This document shows, one piece after another, positions 17,557 to 26,060 of a DNA stretch of 64,000 nt (its first letter is position 1; each line of letters starts with the position of its first letter). This DNA is from Achromobacter xylosoxidans. Its GTDB lineage: Bacteria; Pseudomonadota; Gammaproteobacteria; Burkholderiales; Burkholderiaceae_B. Below the pieces are notes generated by a model. The model had not been told where the DNA came from. It ran no database searches and saw only the letters and a list, made by a program, of their open reading frames with translations. The translations under genes and the position numbers were made by a program. Where the stretch lies: NCBI RefSeq assembly GCF_014490035.1, contig NZ_CP061008.1, positions 4,402,001 through 4,466,000 of the forward strand. The letters run 5' to 3'.

Positions 17557-17672
17557 AACTGGCCTGACCACCTTAAAGAAAGAGGTGGAATCCCTGTGAT
17601 CGTTTTCCCTTGAATTGGAAAATTTCCCTTCATATTCAAGGATCAGATGCCTATATTTGGTGGCCTGACCAC
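17557..17672 (+). promoter_or_regulatory. Pair of GntR/FadR-type operator candidates
   Basis: GTGGCCTGACCAC (17660-17672) is a palindrome with a 5-nt centre, and the same TGGCCTGACCAC core recurs at 17559-17571, 103 nt upstream. FadR-subfamily regulators often bind TGGT-N(1-3)-ACCA-like sites, so autoregulation by the next gene is likely. Between them lies another inverted repeat, CCTTGAAT / ATTCAAGG (17608-17615 and 17634-17641). Confidence 0.5.
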
Positions 17673-17701
17673 TTGGCTCCAAGTTCCCGCCCCCACCGTC
17701 G

Positions 17702-18436
17702 ATGAACACCTTCCAAGCTGCCGCCGTCACCCGCCTGTACCGCGTCATCGCCGACCAGATCGCCGGCCGGATTCGGGCCGGAGAATTCCCTCGCGGCGGG
17801 CGCCTGCCTTCCGAGCGGGAGCTGGCTGAACAACTGCAGGTCAGCCGCGCGTCGATCCGCGAGGCTTTGATCGCGTTGGAAATTGAAGGCTATGTCGAAG
17901 TGCGTGTAGGCACCGGAGTATTCGTCACCGCCTCCCGGGAAGCCTCCGCCCCCGCCACGTACGCCACGCCGGGACAGGACGGCATCGGCCCGTTCGACCT
18001 GCTCGAAGCGCGCATGCTGATCGAACCCGAGTGCGCCGGCATGGCCGCGCAGCATGGGTCGCCCGCCCAGATTGCCGCCATCCGCGATGCCCACGAGGGC
18101 ATGTCGCTGGGCAACTCGCCCGGCCGCCACGACCGCGAATTCCACAACGCCATTGCCGCGGCTTGCGGCAACGCCGCGGTAGCGGCCTCGGTCGCCCATC
18201 TGTGGGACTTGACGCAGACCAGCCCCGTGTACAGCCGCATGGAGGATTACTTCGTCGATACCAAGGTCTGGGCCATCGCCCATGCCGAGCACCAGCGCAT
18301 CCTGACGGCCATCCAGGCGCGCGACCCGATCCGCGCGCGGCACGCCATGCATGCGCATCTGCTGGGCATCCTGGCGCGCCTGCGGGAAGACTTTGGCGAC
18401 GAGAACGGCGCTCCGCAATGGTGCGCGGCGCGCTGA
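17702..18436 (+). CDS. FadR-subfamily GntR transcriptional regulator
   Basis: 244 residues. The N-terminal winged HTH (about residues 10-75) carries the GntR signature RIRAGEFPRGGRLPSERELAEQL and VSRASIREALIALEIEGYVEV. The C-terminal FCD domain (about 95-230) shows metal-type ligands and helices: LLEARMLIEPECAGMAA, HDREFHNAIA and HAEHQRILTAI, where a small organic acid or amine ligand would bind. It stands 140 nt upstream of the ABC transporter operon in the same direction and probably controls it; the ligand may be the transported compound. Confidence 0.92.
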   Translation: MNTFQAAAVTRLYRVIADQIAGRIRAGEFPRGGRLPSERELAEQLQVSRASIREALIALEIEGYVEVRVGTGVFVTASREASAPATYATPGQDGIGPFDLLEARMLIEPECAGMAAQHGSPAQIAAIRDAHEGMSLGNSPGRHDREFHNAIAAACGNAAVAASVAHLWDLTQTSPVYSRMEDYFVDTKVWAIAHAEHQRILTAIQARDPIRARHAMHAHLLGILARLREDFGDENGAPQWCAAR

Positions 18437-18439
18437 AGA

Positions 18440-18514
18440 GCACCTGTACGAAGCATTGTTGTAGCGGCTCCACCCGTAGTACCCCTGAAAACACAGGTGG
18501 CATGAGGTTTGCTT
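18440..18514 (+). promoter_or_regulatory. Sigma-54-type promoter of the ABC/deacetylase operon, with NtrC-like half-conserved site
   Basis: TGGCATGAGGTTTGCTT (18498-18514) has the GG (18499-18500)-N10-GC (18511-18512) of RpoN promoters and shares TGGCAT and TTGCTT with the glnK promoter. Transcription would start near 18524, 53 nt before the GTG. A GCACC-N5-GAAGC element (18440-18454), like the weaker site in front of glnK, is centred about 77 nt upstream. The promoter match is good; the enhancer site is tentative. Confidence 0.6.
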
Positions 18515-18576
18515 GCCAGTGCACGGCATCCGCGACGCGGACACCTGTCAGACCCTTTCCAGCCCGGAGGCTCGCA

Positions 18577-20151
18577 GTGAAATCGAAGAAATGGTTCTCC
18601 CTAAGCATCGGCGCACTGGTCCTCGCGGCCGCGCTGCCCGCCACGCAAGCGCTGGCGCAGACCAAGGGCGGCACGCTGAACATGATCGTCCAGCCCGAAC
18701 CGCCGGTGATCGTCACCGCCATCAATCAGCAGGGTCCCACGCAATTCGTCGCCGGCAAGATCTACGAGAGCCTGCTGACCTACTCCACCGACCTGAAGCC
18801 CCAGCCCGGCCTCGCCAAGTCCTGGGACGCCTCGGCCGACGGCCTGTCCTACACCTTTCACCTGCAGGACAACGTCAAGTGGCATGACGGCAAGCCCTTC
18901 ACCTCCGAGGACGTGGTCTTCTCGCTGGCGGACATGCTGCCCAAGACCCACGCGCGCGCCCGCGTGATCCTGAACAAGTTCGTGGAATCGGTGCAGGCGC
19001 CGGACGCCAAGACGGTGGTCGTCAAGCTGAAGACGCCCTTCCCCGCCTTCATGCTGATGTTCGAGCCGGGCTTTGCGCCCATGATGCCCAAGCACATCTA
19101 TGCGGGCACCGACTACATGACCAACCCTGCCAACCAGAAGCCGGTCGGCACGGGTCCGTTCATGTTCAAGGAATGGAAGCGCGGCGAATACATCAAGCTG
19201 ACCCGCAACCCCGACTACTGGAAGCCCGGCAAGCCGTATCTGGATGAACTGGTGTTCAACGTCATCCCCGACTCGGCCTCGCGCGCGGTGGCTTTCGAGC
19301 GCGGCAGCGTGGACGTGCTGCGCGGCGGCGACGTGGACAACGTCGACATCAAGCGCCTGCGCGCCCTGCCCAAGGTCGAGTACACGACGGCTGGCTGGGA
19401 GATGTTCTCGCCCCAGGCCTACCTGATCTTCAACATGCGCAAGCCGCCCTTCGACAACCTGAAGGTGCGCCAGGCGGTGATGGCGGCCATCAACCGCAAC
19501 ATGGTGGTCAACAACATTTTCTTCGGCCTGGGCAAGGTGTCCACCAGCCCCTTCGTCACCACCGAGATGTTCTACGACAAGAACATGCCGCCGCTGGCGT
19601 TCGACATGAAGAAGGCGCGCGCGCTGATCAAGGAATCCGGCATCAAGCCCGAGGACTACACGATCCGCCAACTGAGCTTCCCCTACGGCTCCACCTGGGA
19701 CCGCCTGGGCGAATACACCAAGCAGGCGCTGGAGCAATTGGGCTTCAAGGTCAACCTGGAAGCCACCGACGCCGGCGGCTGGGCCAGCCGCACCGGCAAC
19801 TGGGACTTCGACATGACGACCACCTTCACCTACCAGTACGGCGACCCCGCGCTGGGCGTGCAGCGGCTCTATATCTCGTCGAACATCGTCAAGGGTTCGC
19901 CCTTCGCCAACGTGCAGGGCTACAGCAACCCGGAGACCGACAAGCAATGGGAGGCGGCCGCGTCCGAGGTTGACCCCGCCAAGCGCCAGGAGCTCTACAG
20001 CAAGCTGCAGACCACGCTGGTCAACGAGATCGCCAACGGCTTCCTGGTGGACATGGAGTTCCCCACGCTCTACCGCGGCAACGTGAAGAATCTGGTCAAG
20101 ACCGCCATCGGCCTGAACGAGAGCTTCGACGACGTGTACATCGAGAAGTAA
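18577..20151 (+). CDS. ABC transporter substrate-binding protein, family 5 (peptide/opine/nickel type)
   Basis: Periplasmic solute-binding protein of the DppA/OppA family, 524 residues. It captures the substrate for the permease below. The start is a GTG at 18577-18579 with GGAGG 7 nt upstream; it gives a signal peptide (VKSKKWFSLSIGALVLAAAL...ALAQ, cleavage after about residue 28). Family features: TYSTDLKPQPGLAKSWDAS, YTFHLQDNVKWHDGKPF and the late motif NPETDKQWEAAASEVDPAKRQELY. It heads a five-gene transporter cluster; the gene order suggests a nitrogen-rich substrate rather than ordinary peptides (inference). Confidence 0.93.
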   Translation: MKSKKWFSLSIGALVLAAALPATQALAQTKGGTLNMIVQPEPPVIVTAINQQGPTQFVAGKIYESLLTYSTDLKPQPGLAKSWDASADGLSYTFHLQDNVKWHDGKPFTSEDVVFSLADMLPKTHARARVILNKFVESVQAPDAKTVVVKLKTPFPAFMLMFEPGFAPMMPKHIYAGTDYMTNPANQKPVGTGPFMFKEWKRGEYIKLTRNPDYWKPGKPYLDELVFNVIPDSASRAVAFERGSVDVLRGGDVDNVDIKRLRALPKVEYTTAGWEMFSPQAYLIFNMRKPPFDNLKVRQAVMAAINRNMVVNNIFFGLGKVSTSPFVTTEMFYDKNMPPLAFDMKKARALIKESGIKPEDYTIRQLSFPYGSTWDRLGEYTKQALEQLGFKVNLEATDAGGWASRTGNWDFDMTTTFTYQYGDPALGVQRLYISSNIVKGSPFANVQGYSNPETDKQWEAAASEVDPAKRQELYSKLQTTLVNEIANGFLVDMEFPTLYRGNVKNLVKTAIGLNESFDDVYIEK

Positions 20152-20253
20152 GCGCCGCAGGACGCCGCCGCGGCAGGCCTGCCGCGGCGGCGGATGCCGG
20201 CCGGACTACGGCTGCCCCAGGCAGGCCGCGCCCGACCAGAGAGGACCCCGAGC

Positions 20254-21261
20254 ATGAAATTCCTGTCTTTCCTTGTTTCCCGCATCGGCAAGGCCCTGGT
20301 GGTCGTGCTGGGCGTGGTGATCATCAATTTCTTCCTGATCCGCCTGGCTCCCGGCGACCCCGCCGCCGTGCTGGCAGGCCAGGCCGGCGCGGGCGACGCC
20401 GCCTACGTCGAACAATTGCGCGTGGCGTTCGGCCTGGACAAGCCCATCCTGACCCAGCTGATGCTGTACCTGAAGGGCGTGGTGCAGCTGGACCTGGGTT
20501 TCTCGTACCGCAACCATGTGCCGGTGCTGGACCTGATCCTGGAACGGCTGCCGGCCACCTTCCTGCTGATGTCCTGCGCCTTCGTGTTTTCCATCGTGCT
20601 GGGCGTCTTCCTGGGCGTGGTGGCGGCCAAGGCCCGCTACCGCAACAAGCGCCGCTGGATCGACAGCTCGGTCATGACGGGCGCCCTGGTGCTGTATGCC
20701 ACGCCGCTGTTCTGGTTGTCGCTGATGGGCATTCTGCTGTTCTCGGTGGTGCTGGGCTGGCTGCCGGCCTTCGGCATGGAGACCGTGGGCGCCAACCTGA
20801 AGGGTTGGGCGCGCGCAGCCGACATTGCCCAGCACCTGATCCTGCCCACCGTGACGCTGGGCTGCTTCTTCATGGCGGTCTACGTGCGGCTGACCCGCGC
20901 CTCCATGCTGGAAGTGATAGGCATGGATTTCGTGAAGACGGCGCGCGCCAAGGGCGTAAGTCCCGGCCGCGTGATCCGCGCCCACGTGCTGCGCAATGCG
21001 CTGCTGCCTGTCATTACCTTCGCCGGCATCCAGTTGGGGCAGATGGCGGGCGGCGCGGTACTGACCGAAACCGTGTTCGCATGGCCCGGCATAGGCAGGC
21101 TGATGTTCGACGCGCTGCTGCAGCGCGACTACCAGCTGCTGCTGGGCATCTTCCTGGTCACCTCCATCATGGTGGTGGTGTTCAACCTGCTGACCGACGT
21201 GCTGTACCGACTCATCGATCCGCGCATCGGCGCGGGCGCGCAGCAAGGAGCCGCCGCATGA
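20254..21261 (+). CDS. ABC transporter permease, DppB type
   Basis: Inner-membrane permease of 335 residues with six membrane segments. It starts MKFLSFLVSRIGKALVVVLGVVIINFFLIRLAPGDPA (shown as its pattern; the RLxPGDPA motif marks DppB-type proteins). The EAA-like loop MDFVKTARAKGVSPGRVIRAHVLRNALLP, at about residues 222-250, contacts the ATPase. The ATG at 20254 follows GAGAGGA and matches homologues, unlike the more upstream in-frame ATG. Its TGA overlaps the ATG of the next gene. Confidence 0.94.
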   Translation: MKFLSFLVSRIGKALVVVLGVVIINFFLIRLAPGDPAAVLAGQAGAGDAAYVEQLRVAFGLDKPILTQLMLYLKGVVQLDLGFSYRNHVPVLDLILERLPATFLLMSCAFVFSIVLGVFLGVVAAKARYRNKRRWIDSSVMTGALVLYATPLFWLSLMGILLFSVVLGWLPAFGMETVGANLKGWARAADIAQHLILPTVTLGCFFMAVYVRLTRASMLEVIGMDFVKTARAKGVSPGRVIRAHVLRNALLPVITFAGIQLGQMAGGAVLTETVFAWPGIGRLMFDALLQRDYQLLLGIFLVTSIMVVVFNLLTDVLYRLIDPRIGAGAQQGAAA

Positions 21262-22097
21262 AGTCATTTGCCCGGCGCTACATGCGCAATTACGGAGCGG
21301 TGGCCGGACTGGCCATCATGCTGGTCGTGATCGTCGTGGCCCTGGCCGCGCCGCTGCTGTATGAAGAATCCCCCTGGATGATGGTGGCCGACCCGCTGAT
21401 TCCGCCCTTCACCAATGCCGACTACCCCTTCGGCACCGACATGCTGGGCCGCGACATCACGGCCGGGCTGGTCTGGGGCGCCCGGGTCTCGTTGATGGTG
21501 GGTCTCTTGTCCACCGCCGTGGCGCTGGTGTTCGGCATCGTGGTGGGCTCGGTGGCGGGTTACTGCGGCGGCCGGGTGGACGACGCGCTGATGCGCTTCA
21601 CGGAGTTCTTCCAGACCATCCCGCAGCTGGCCATGGCCGTGGTGCTGGTGGCGATCCTGAGCCCGTCCGTCTACTCCATCATGGGCGCCATCGCGGTCGT
21701 CTCCTGGCCGCCGGCTGCGCGGCTGGTGCGCTCCGAATTCATGACGCTCAAGCAGCGCGAGTTCGTGCAGGCCGCCATCGTCATCGGGCAGACGCCAGCC
21801 CGCATCGTCGGCACCCAGATCCTGCCCAACGCCATGTCGCCCATCATCGTGTCGGCGTCCTTCATGGTCGCCACCGCGATCCTGACGGAATCCTCGCTGT
21901 CCTTCCTAGGTTTGGGCGACCGCAACCTGATGAGCTGGGGCTTCATGATCGGCGCGGCCCGCACCATGATCCGCGAAGCCTGGTGGATGAGCGTCTGGCC
22001 CGGCGTCGCGATCCTGCTGACGGTGCTGGCCATCAACCTGATCGGCGAAGGCCTGAACGACGCCCTCAACCCGCAGCTGCGCAAGCGCGGCGAATAG
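21258..22097 (+). CDS. ABC transporter permease, DppC type
   Basis: Second permease subunit, 279 residues. The ATG (21258-21260) overlaps the dppB-type stop in ATGA, so the two are translationally coupled. It shows the N-terminal membrane anchor, the PFGTDMLGRDI motif typical of DppC, and the EAA loop TLKQREFVQAAIVIGQTPARIVGTQILPNAMSP (about residues 160-195). With the preceding permease it forms the membrane channel. A 9-nt gap separates it from the ATPase gene, with AGGAGG before that start. Confidence 0.94.
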   Translation: MKSFARRYMRNYGAVAGLAIMLVVIVVALAAPLLYEESPWMMVADPLIPPFTNADYPFGTDMLGRDITAGLVWGARVSLMVGLLSTAVALVFGIVVGSVAGYCGGRVDDALMRFTEFFQTIPQLAMAVVLVAILSPSVYSIMGAIAVVSWPPAARLVRSEFMTLKQREFVQAAIVIGQTPARIVGTQILPNAMSPIIVSASFMVATAILTESSLSFLGLGDRNLMSWGFMIGAARTMIREAWWMSVWPGVAILLTVLAINLIGEGLNDALNPQLRKRGE

Positions 22098-22106
22098 GAG
22101 GACGGC

Positions 22107-23738
22107 ATGAACGCATCCCCCCCTCTGCTTTCCATCCAGAACTTGAGCATCGCCCTGCCCAAGGGCGGCGACCGCCCCTATGCGGTCCAGGACGTGTCCT
22201 ACGACATCCGCGCCGGCGAAATCCTCTGCATCGTCGGCGAATCGGGCTCGGGCAAGTCCATGAGCGCCAACGCCATCATGGGCCTGCTGCCCGACTACCT
22301 GACGCCGCAGCAGGGCCGCATCCTGTTCCGCGGCCAGGACCTGCTGCGGCAGGACGAAGCCACGCTGCAGGCCATGCGCGGCAAGGACATGGCGATGATC
22401 TTCCAGGAGCCCCTGTCGGCTCTCAACCCGCTGATGACGGTAGGCGAGCAGATCAGCGAAGTCATGCGCGTGCACAACGCCTATCCGGGCGCGCAGCGCA
22501 TGGCACGCACGCTGGAGCTGCTGGCCTTCGTGGGGCTGCCCGACCCCGCCACGCTCTACCACGTCTATCCGTTCCGGCTGTCGGGCGGCCAGCGCCAGCG
22601 CGTGATGATCGCCATGGCCTTGGCGCTCGAGCCCGCGCTCCTGATCGCCGACGAACCCACCACCGCGCTGGACGTCACCACCCAGGCGCAAATCCTGGCG
22701 TTGATCGCCCGCATCCAGAAAGAGAAAGGCATGGGCGTGATGTTCGTCACCCATGACTTCGGCGTGGTGGCCGAAATCGCCCACCGGGTCGCCGTCATGG
22801 AAAAAGGCATCCTGGTCGAACAGGGGCCGGCCGAGGAGGTACTGAACCGCCCCCGCCACCCCTACACGCAACGGCTGATCGCGGCCGTGCCGCATCGCCG
22901 CGGCGCCGAGCGCGAGTCCGCCGCGCACGACCAGCCCGTGCTGGACGTGCGGGACTTGAAGAAGACCTACGTGGTGGGCCGCGGCTGGCTGGGCGGCAAG
23001 CGCGAGGTGCATGCGGTGGACGGCGTCAGCTTCAGCGTGCGGCGCGGCGAGACGCTGGGCATCGTGGGCGAATCGGGCTCCGGCAAGTCCACCATCGGCA
23101 AATGCCTGCTCAAGCTGGTGGGCATCAACGGCGGCCAGCTGATCTTCAACGGCCAGGACATTGCGGCCATGCCGGAATCGCGCTTCCGGCCGCTGCGCCA
23201 CGATATCCAGATGATCTTCCAGGATCCGTTCGCCTCGCTCAACCCGCGCCATACCGTGGGCCGCATCATCAGCGACGGTCCCGTCGCCAACGGCGTGCCG
23301 CGCGCGCAGGCCGAGGCGCGGGTGCGCGAGCTGCTGTCGCTGGTCGGGCTGGACCCTTCCGCCTTCGACCGCTATCCCAACCAGTTTTCCGGCGGACAGC
23401 GCCAGCGCATCGGCATCGCACGCGCGCTGGCGCTGGAGCCCAAGGTGCTGGTGGCCGACGAATCAGTGTCGGCGCTGGACGTCTCGGTTCAGGCGCAGGT
23501 GCTGCAGCTATTGCACGATTTGCAGCAACGCCTGAAGATTGCGCTGGTCTTCATTACCCACGATTTGCGCGTGGCGGCCCAGATCTGCAATTCCGTTCTG
23601 GTCATGCATCGCGGCAAGGTGGTCGAGTACGGCTCGCCCGCGCAGATCTTCGACAACCCGCAACACGCCTATACGCGGCAGCTGATCGCCGCGGTCCCCG
23701 GCCAGCATTGGGACCCGACCAAGGCGCAAGCGGCCTGA
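22107..23738 (+). CDS. Fused two-domain ABC transporter ATP-binding protein (DppD-DppF type)
   Basis: Both ATPases of the importer in one chain of 543 residues. First nucleotide-binding domain: Walker [12 protein letters not shown] (about residue 47), signature [15 protein letters not shown], Walker [13 protein letters not shown]. Second domain: Walker [13 protein letters not shown] (about 318), signature [15 protein letters not shown], Walker [13 protein letters not shown]. Each domain ends with the oligopeptide-transporter C-terminal segment ([14 protein letters not shown] and [14 protein letters not shown]). Glu is present in the first Walker B and in the second (DES), so both sites look active. 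Confidence 0.96.
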   Translation: MNASPPLLSIQNLSIALPKGGDRPYAVQDVSYDIRAGEILCIVGESGSGKSMSANAIMGLLPDYLTPQQGRILFRGQDLLRQDEATLQAMRGKDMAMIFQEPLSALNPLMTVGEQISEVMRVHNAYPGAQRMARTLELLAFVGLPDPATLYHVYPFRLSGGQRQRVMIAMALALEPALLIADEPTTALDVTTQAQILALIARIQKEKGMGVMFVTHDFGVVAEIAHRVAVMEKGILVEQGPAEEVLNRPRHPYTQRLIAAVPHRRGAERESAAHDQPVLDVRDLKKTYVVGRGWLGGKREVHAVDGVSFSVRRGETLGIVGESGSGKSTIGKCLLKLVGINGGQLIFNGQDIAAMPESRFRPLRHDIQMIFQDPFASLNPRHTVGRIISDGPVANGVPRAQAEARVRELLSLVGLDPSAFDRYPNQFSGGQRQRIGIARALALEPKVLVADESVSALDVSVQAQVLQLLHDLQQRLKIALVFITHDLRVAAQICNSVLVMHRGKVVEYGSPAQIFDNPQHAYTRQLIAAVPGQHWDPTKAQAA

Positions 23739-23776
23739 AGCGCACAAGAATATTCATACCCCCAAGGAGAAGCTCC

Positions 23777-24067
23777 ATGCAACGCCCCGCCGCCATACCG
23801 ACCGTGCAGATCGACAATGACATGGTCACCGTCACCGAATGGCGCTTCCCGCCCGGCGGCGAAACGGGATGGCACCGCCATGGCATGAACTACGTGGTGG
23901 TCCCGCAGACCACCGGCCCGCTCTTGCTGGACACGCCCGACGGCGAAATCACCAGCCAGCTCACCGCCGGCGTGGCCTACTACCGGCCCGTGGGCGTAGA
24001 GCACAACGTGATCAATCCCAGCGACACGGAATTCGTGTTCGTCGAAATCGAACTCAAGCACGCATAA
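23777..24067 (+). CDS. Small single-domain cupin protein
   Basis: A 96-residue cupin. The double-stranded beta-helix is visible in EWRFPPGGETGWHRHGMNYVVVP (metal-site motif G-x5-HxH-x4, with His42 and His44 approximately) and GVAYYRPVGVEHNVINPSDTEFVFVEIEL. The ATG at 23777 has AAGGAG 7 nt before it. It lies between the transporter ATPase and the deacetylase gene, all same strand and closely spaced (38 nt and 17 nt), so it should act on the same compound. The function is unknown: metal-dependent enzyme or small-molecule sensor. Confidence 0.85.
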   Translation: MQRPAAIPTVQIDNDMVTVTEWRFPPGGETGWHRHGMNYVVVPQTTGPLLLDTPDGEITSQLTAGVAYYRPVGVEHNVINPSDTEFVFVEIELKHA

Positions 24068-24084
24068 CGCCAGCGAGGGCAGCC

Positions 24085-25149
24085 ATGAAGGCGTTTTTCT
24101 CGGAAGAGCAGCTGCTGCATACGCCGCAGCAATTCATGCGGCTTGGGCGCATCAGCGCGCCCACCGATCTGCCGGCGCGGGCGGAAAGCCTGCAAGGCGC
24201 GCTGGCCGCGCGCGGCATCCGCGTTCAAGCGCCGGCGGACTACGGCCGCAAGCCGCTGCAGGACATCCATAGCCCGGACTACCTGGACTATCTGGAAACG
24301 GCCTATGCGCGCTGGCAGGCCTTGCGCTCGCCTGCCATGGACCCAGGCCCCGAGGTGCTGCCCAATCTTTCGCCTTACTACAACGGCCGCGTCGAGCTGG
24401 CTGGCCGCGGCCCCTGCCCGTCGCCCTCCATCGTGGCGCAGACCGGCTACTACCTGAGCGACCTGTCCTGCCCCATCGGGCCGCAGACCTGGCGCTCGGC
24501 GCTGCGCTCCACGCACAGCGCGGTGGCGGCCGCCGACCACGTCGCCAGCACCGGGAGCATGGCCTACGCCTTGTGCCGGCCCTCCGGCCACCATGCCCAC
24601 CGCGATCGCGCGGGAGGCTTCTGTTACCTGAACAGCAGCGCGGCCGCGGCCAGCCGGCTGCTTCAGACCTGGTCCAAGGTGGCCGTGCTGGATGTGGACG
24701 CGCACCATGGCGACGGCACGCAGAACATCTTCTATCAGCGCGGCGACGTCATGACGGTATCCCTGCACGCCGACCCCGCCGCCTACTACCCCTTCTATAC
24801 CGGCTATGCGCATGAGCGCGGCTACGGCGCGGGCGAAGGCTGCAACCTGAACCTGCCGCTGCCGCACGGTTCTGGCAACGACGCCTTCCTGCGCGCGCTG
24901 GACACGGCGCTCGCCGCCCTGGACGGCTACGCGCCGCAGGCGCTGGTGCTGGCCCTGGGCTTCGACACCTACAAGGACGATCCCATCAGCGTCCTCAAGC
25001 TCGACATCGATGCCTACCGCGACATCGGCGCGCGCGTCGCCAGCCTGGGGCTGCCCACCGTGATCGTGCAGGAAGGCGGCTACATGGTCGAGGCCATCGG
25101 CCCCGCGCTGGACGCGTTCCTGCAGGGCGCGGGCCTGACGGCAGCCTGA
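24085..25149 (+). CDS. Histone-deacetylase-family amidohydrolase, acetylpolyamine deacetylase-like
   Basis: A zinc amidohydrolase of 354 residues of the HDAC/acetylpolyamine amidohydrolase family. It matches the Mycoplana ramosa enzyme (recalled from memory) along its length: FSEEQLL at the start, SLCRPPGHHA-like LCRPSGHHAHRD, the zinc ligands in VAVLDVDAHHGDGTQNIFY and LGFDTYKDDPIS, and the glycine-rich end IVQEGGYMVEAIG. Likely reaction: removal of acetyl from an acetylated di- or polyamine in the cytoplasm. Placed directly after an importer and a cupin, it suggests uptake and deacetylation of an acetylated amine as nitrogen source (inference). Confidence 0.9.
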   Translation: MKAFFSEEQLLHTPQQFMRLGRISAPTDLPARAESLQGALAARGIRVQAPADYGRKPLQDIHSPDYLDYLETAYARWQALRSPAMDPGPEVLPNLSPYYNGRVELAGRGPCPSPSIVAQTGYYLSDLSCPIGPQTWRSALRSTHSAVAAADHVASTGSMAYALCRPSGHHAHRDRAGGFCYLNSSAAAASRLLQTWSKVAVLDVDAHHGDGTQNIFYQRGDVMTVSLHADPAAYYPFYTGYAHERGYGAGEGCNLNLPLPHGSGNDAFLRALDTALAALDGYAPQALVLALGFDTYKDDPISVLKLDIDAYRDIGARVASLGLPTVIVQEGGYMVEAIGPALDAFLQGAGLTAA

Positions 25150-25163
25150 GCCCGTCCGCCGAC

Positions 25164-26051
25164 ATGAGCTCCGTTCCCATTGCGTTACCCTCGCCGGCCG
25201 CCGCGCGCCAGACCGGCATCCTGCTGTTCTTTGCCGCGCTGGTGGCCTTCGCCACCTTCGATGCGGGGTCCAAGCACATGCTGGCCCGCTACCCCGCGCC
25301 CTTCCTGAACATCATGCGCTATTCGGCGGTGGCCGTGCTGGCGCTGGCGCTGCTGTGGCGGCACCGCGGCGGTCCGCGCCTGCGCGATGCGCCCGAAAAA
25401 CCGCTGTTGATCCTGCGAGGCCTGCTGCTGGCCACGGTGGGTACCTGCTTCATGACAGCGCTGATCTGGATGCCGCTGTCGGAAGCCACGGCCATCTACT
25501 TCACCTCGCCCCTGATCATGGTGGCGCTGTCGCCCTGGCTGCTGGGCGAGCGGGTGCGACCCGCCCAGTGGATGGCGGTGGCGGCGGGCTTTGGCGGCAT
25601 GCTGCTGATCGTGCGGCCAGGCGCCAACCTGCCGTGGCTGGGCACGCTGCTGATGGCGGTGTCCGCGGTCAGTTACGCGGTGTTCCAGGTGCTGACGCGC
25701 AAGCTCTCCGGCAAGGTGCCCGGACCGGTCCAGTATGCCTACACGGCCTTCATCTGCCTTGTCGTCACGGGGCTGCCGGCGCCATTCTTCCTGCCTGACC
25801 CGTGGCCGGATCTCGCCGATATGCTTTTCATCGTCGGTTTGGGCGCCTGCAGTGGATTGGCGCAGATCTTCCTGATATCCGCCTTCCAGCGCGTGGCGGC
25901 GGCGACGCTGGCGCCCCTGAACTACTTCCAGCTGCTGCTGGCGGTACTGTTCAGCACCTTCTGGTTCCAGCGTCCGCCCGATGGGCTGGCCTTGGCCGGC
26001 ATGGCGCTGATCATCGCCTCCGGCGTGTTCCTGGCGCTGCGCCGGGGCTGA
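25164..26051 (+). CDS. EamA/DMT-family transporter
   Basis: A 295-residue integral membrane protein with about ten segments in two homologous EamA halves (about residues 18-150 and 160-293). It is of the drug/metabolite transporter superfamily. Family signs: ATFDAGSKHMLARYPAPFLNIMRY in TM1-2 and TAIYFTSPLIMVALSPWLLGERVRPAQWMAVAAGFGGMLLIVRPG at the end of the first half (both longer than a motif; positions about 27-50 and 110-152). It follows the deacetylase by 14 nt, so it may export a product of that pathway. It converges on the LacI-type gene. Confidence 0.88.
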   Translation: MSSVPIALPSPAAARQTGILLFFAALVAFATFDAGSKHMLARYPAPFLNIMRYSAVAVLALALLWRHRGGPRLRDAPEKPLLILRGLLLATVGTCFMTALIWMPLSEATAIYFTSPLIMVALSPWLLGERVRPAQWMAVAAGFGGMLLIVRPGANLPWLGTLLMAVSAVSYAVFQVLTRKLSGKVPGPVQYAYTAFICLVVTGLPAPFFLPDPWPDLADMLFIVGLGACSGLAQIFLISAFQRVAAATLAPLNYFQLLLAVLFSTFWFQRPPDGLALAGMALIIASGVFLALRRG

Positions 26052-26060
26052 GGATTGCGT

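Noticed and set aside
17412..17748. Alternative minus-strand 509-codon frame over the glycosyltransferase
   Set aside because: Arg/Gly-rich out-of-frame shadow of the 497-residue membrane protein, extending through the GntR operator region.
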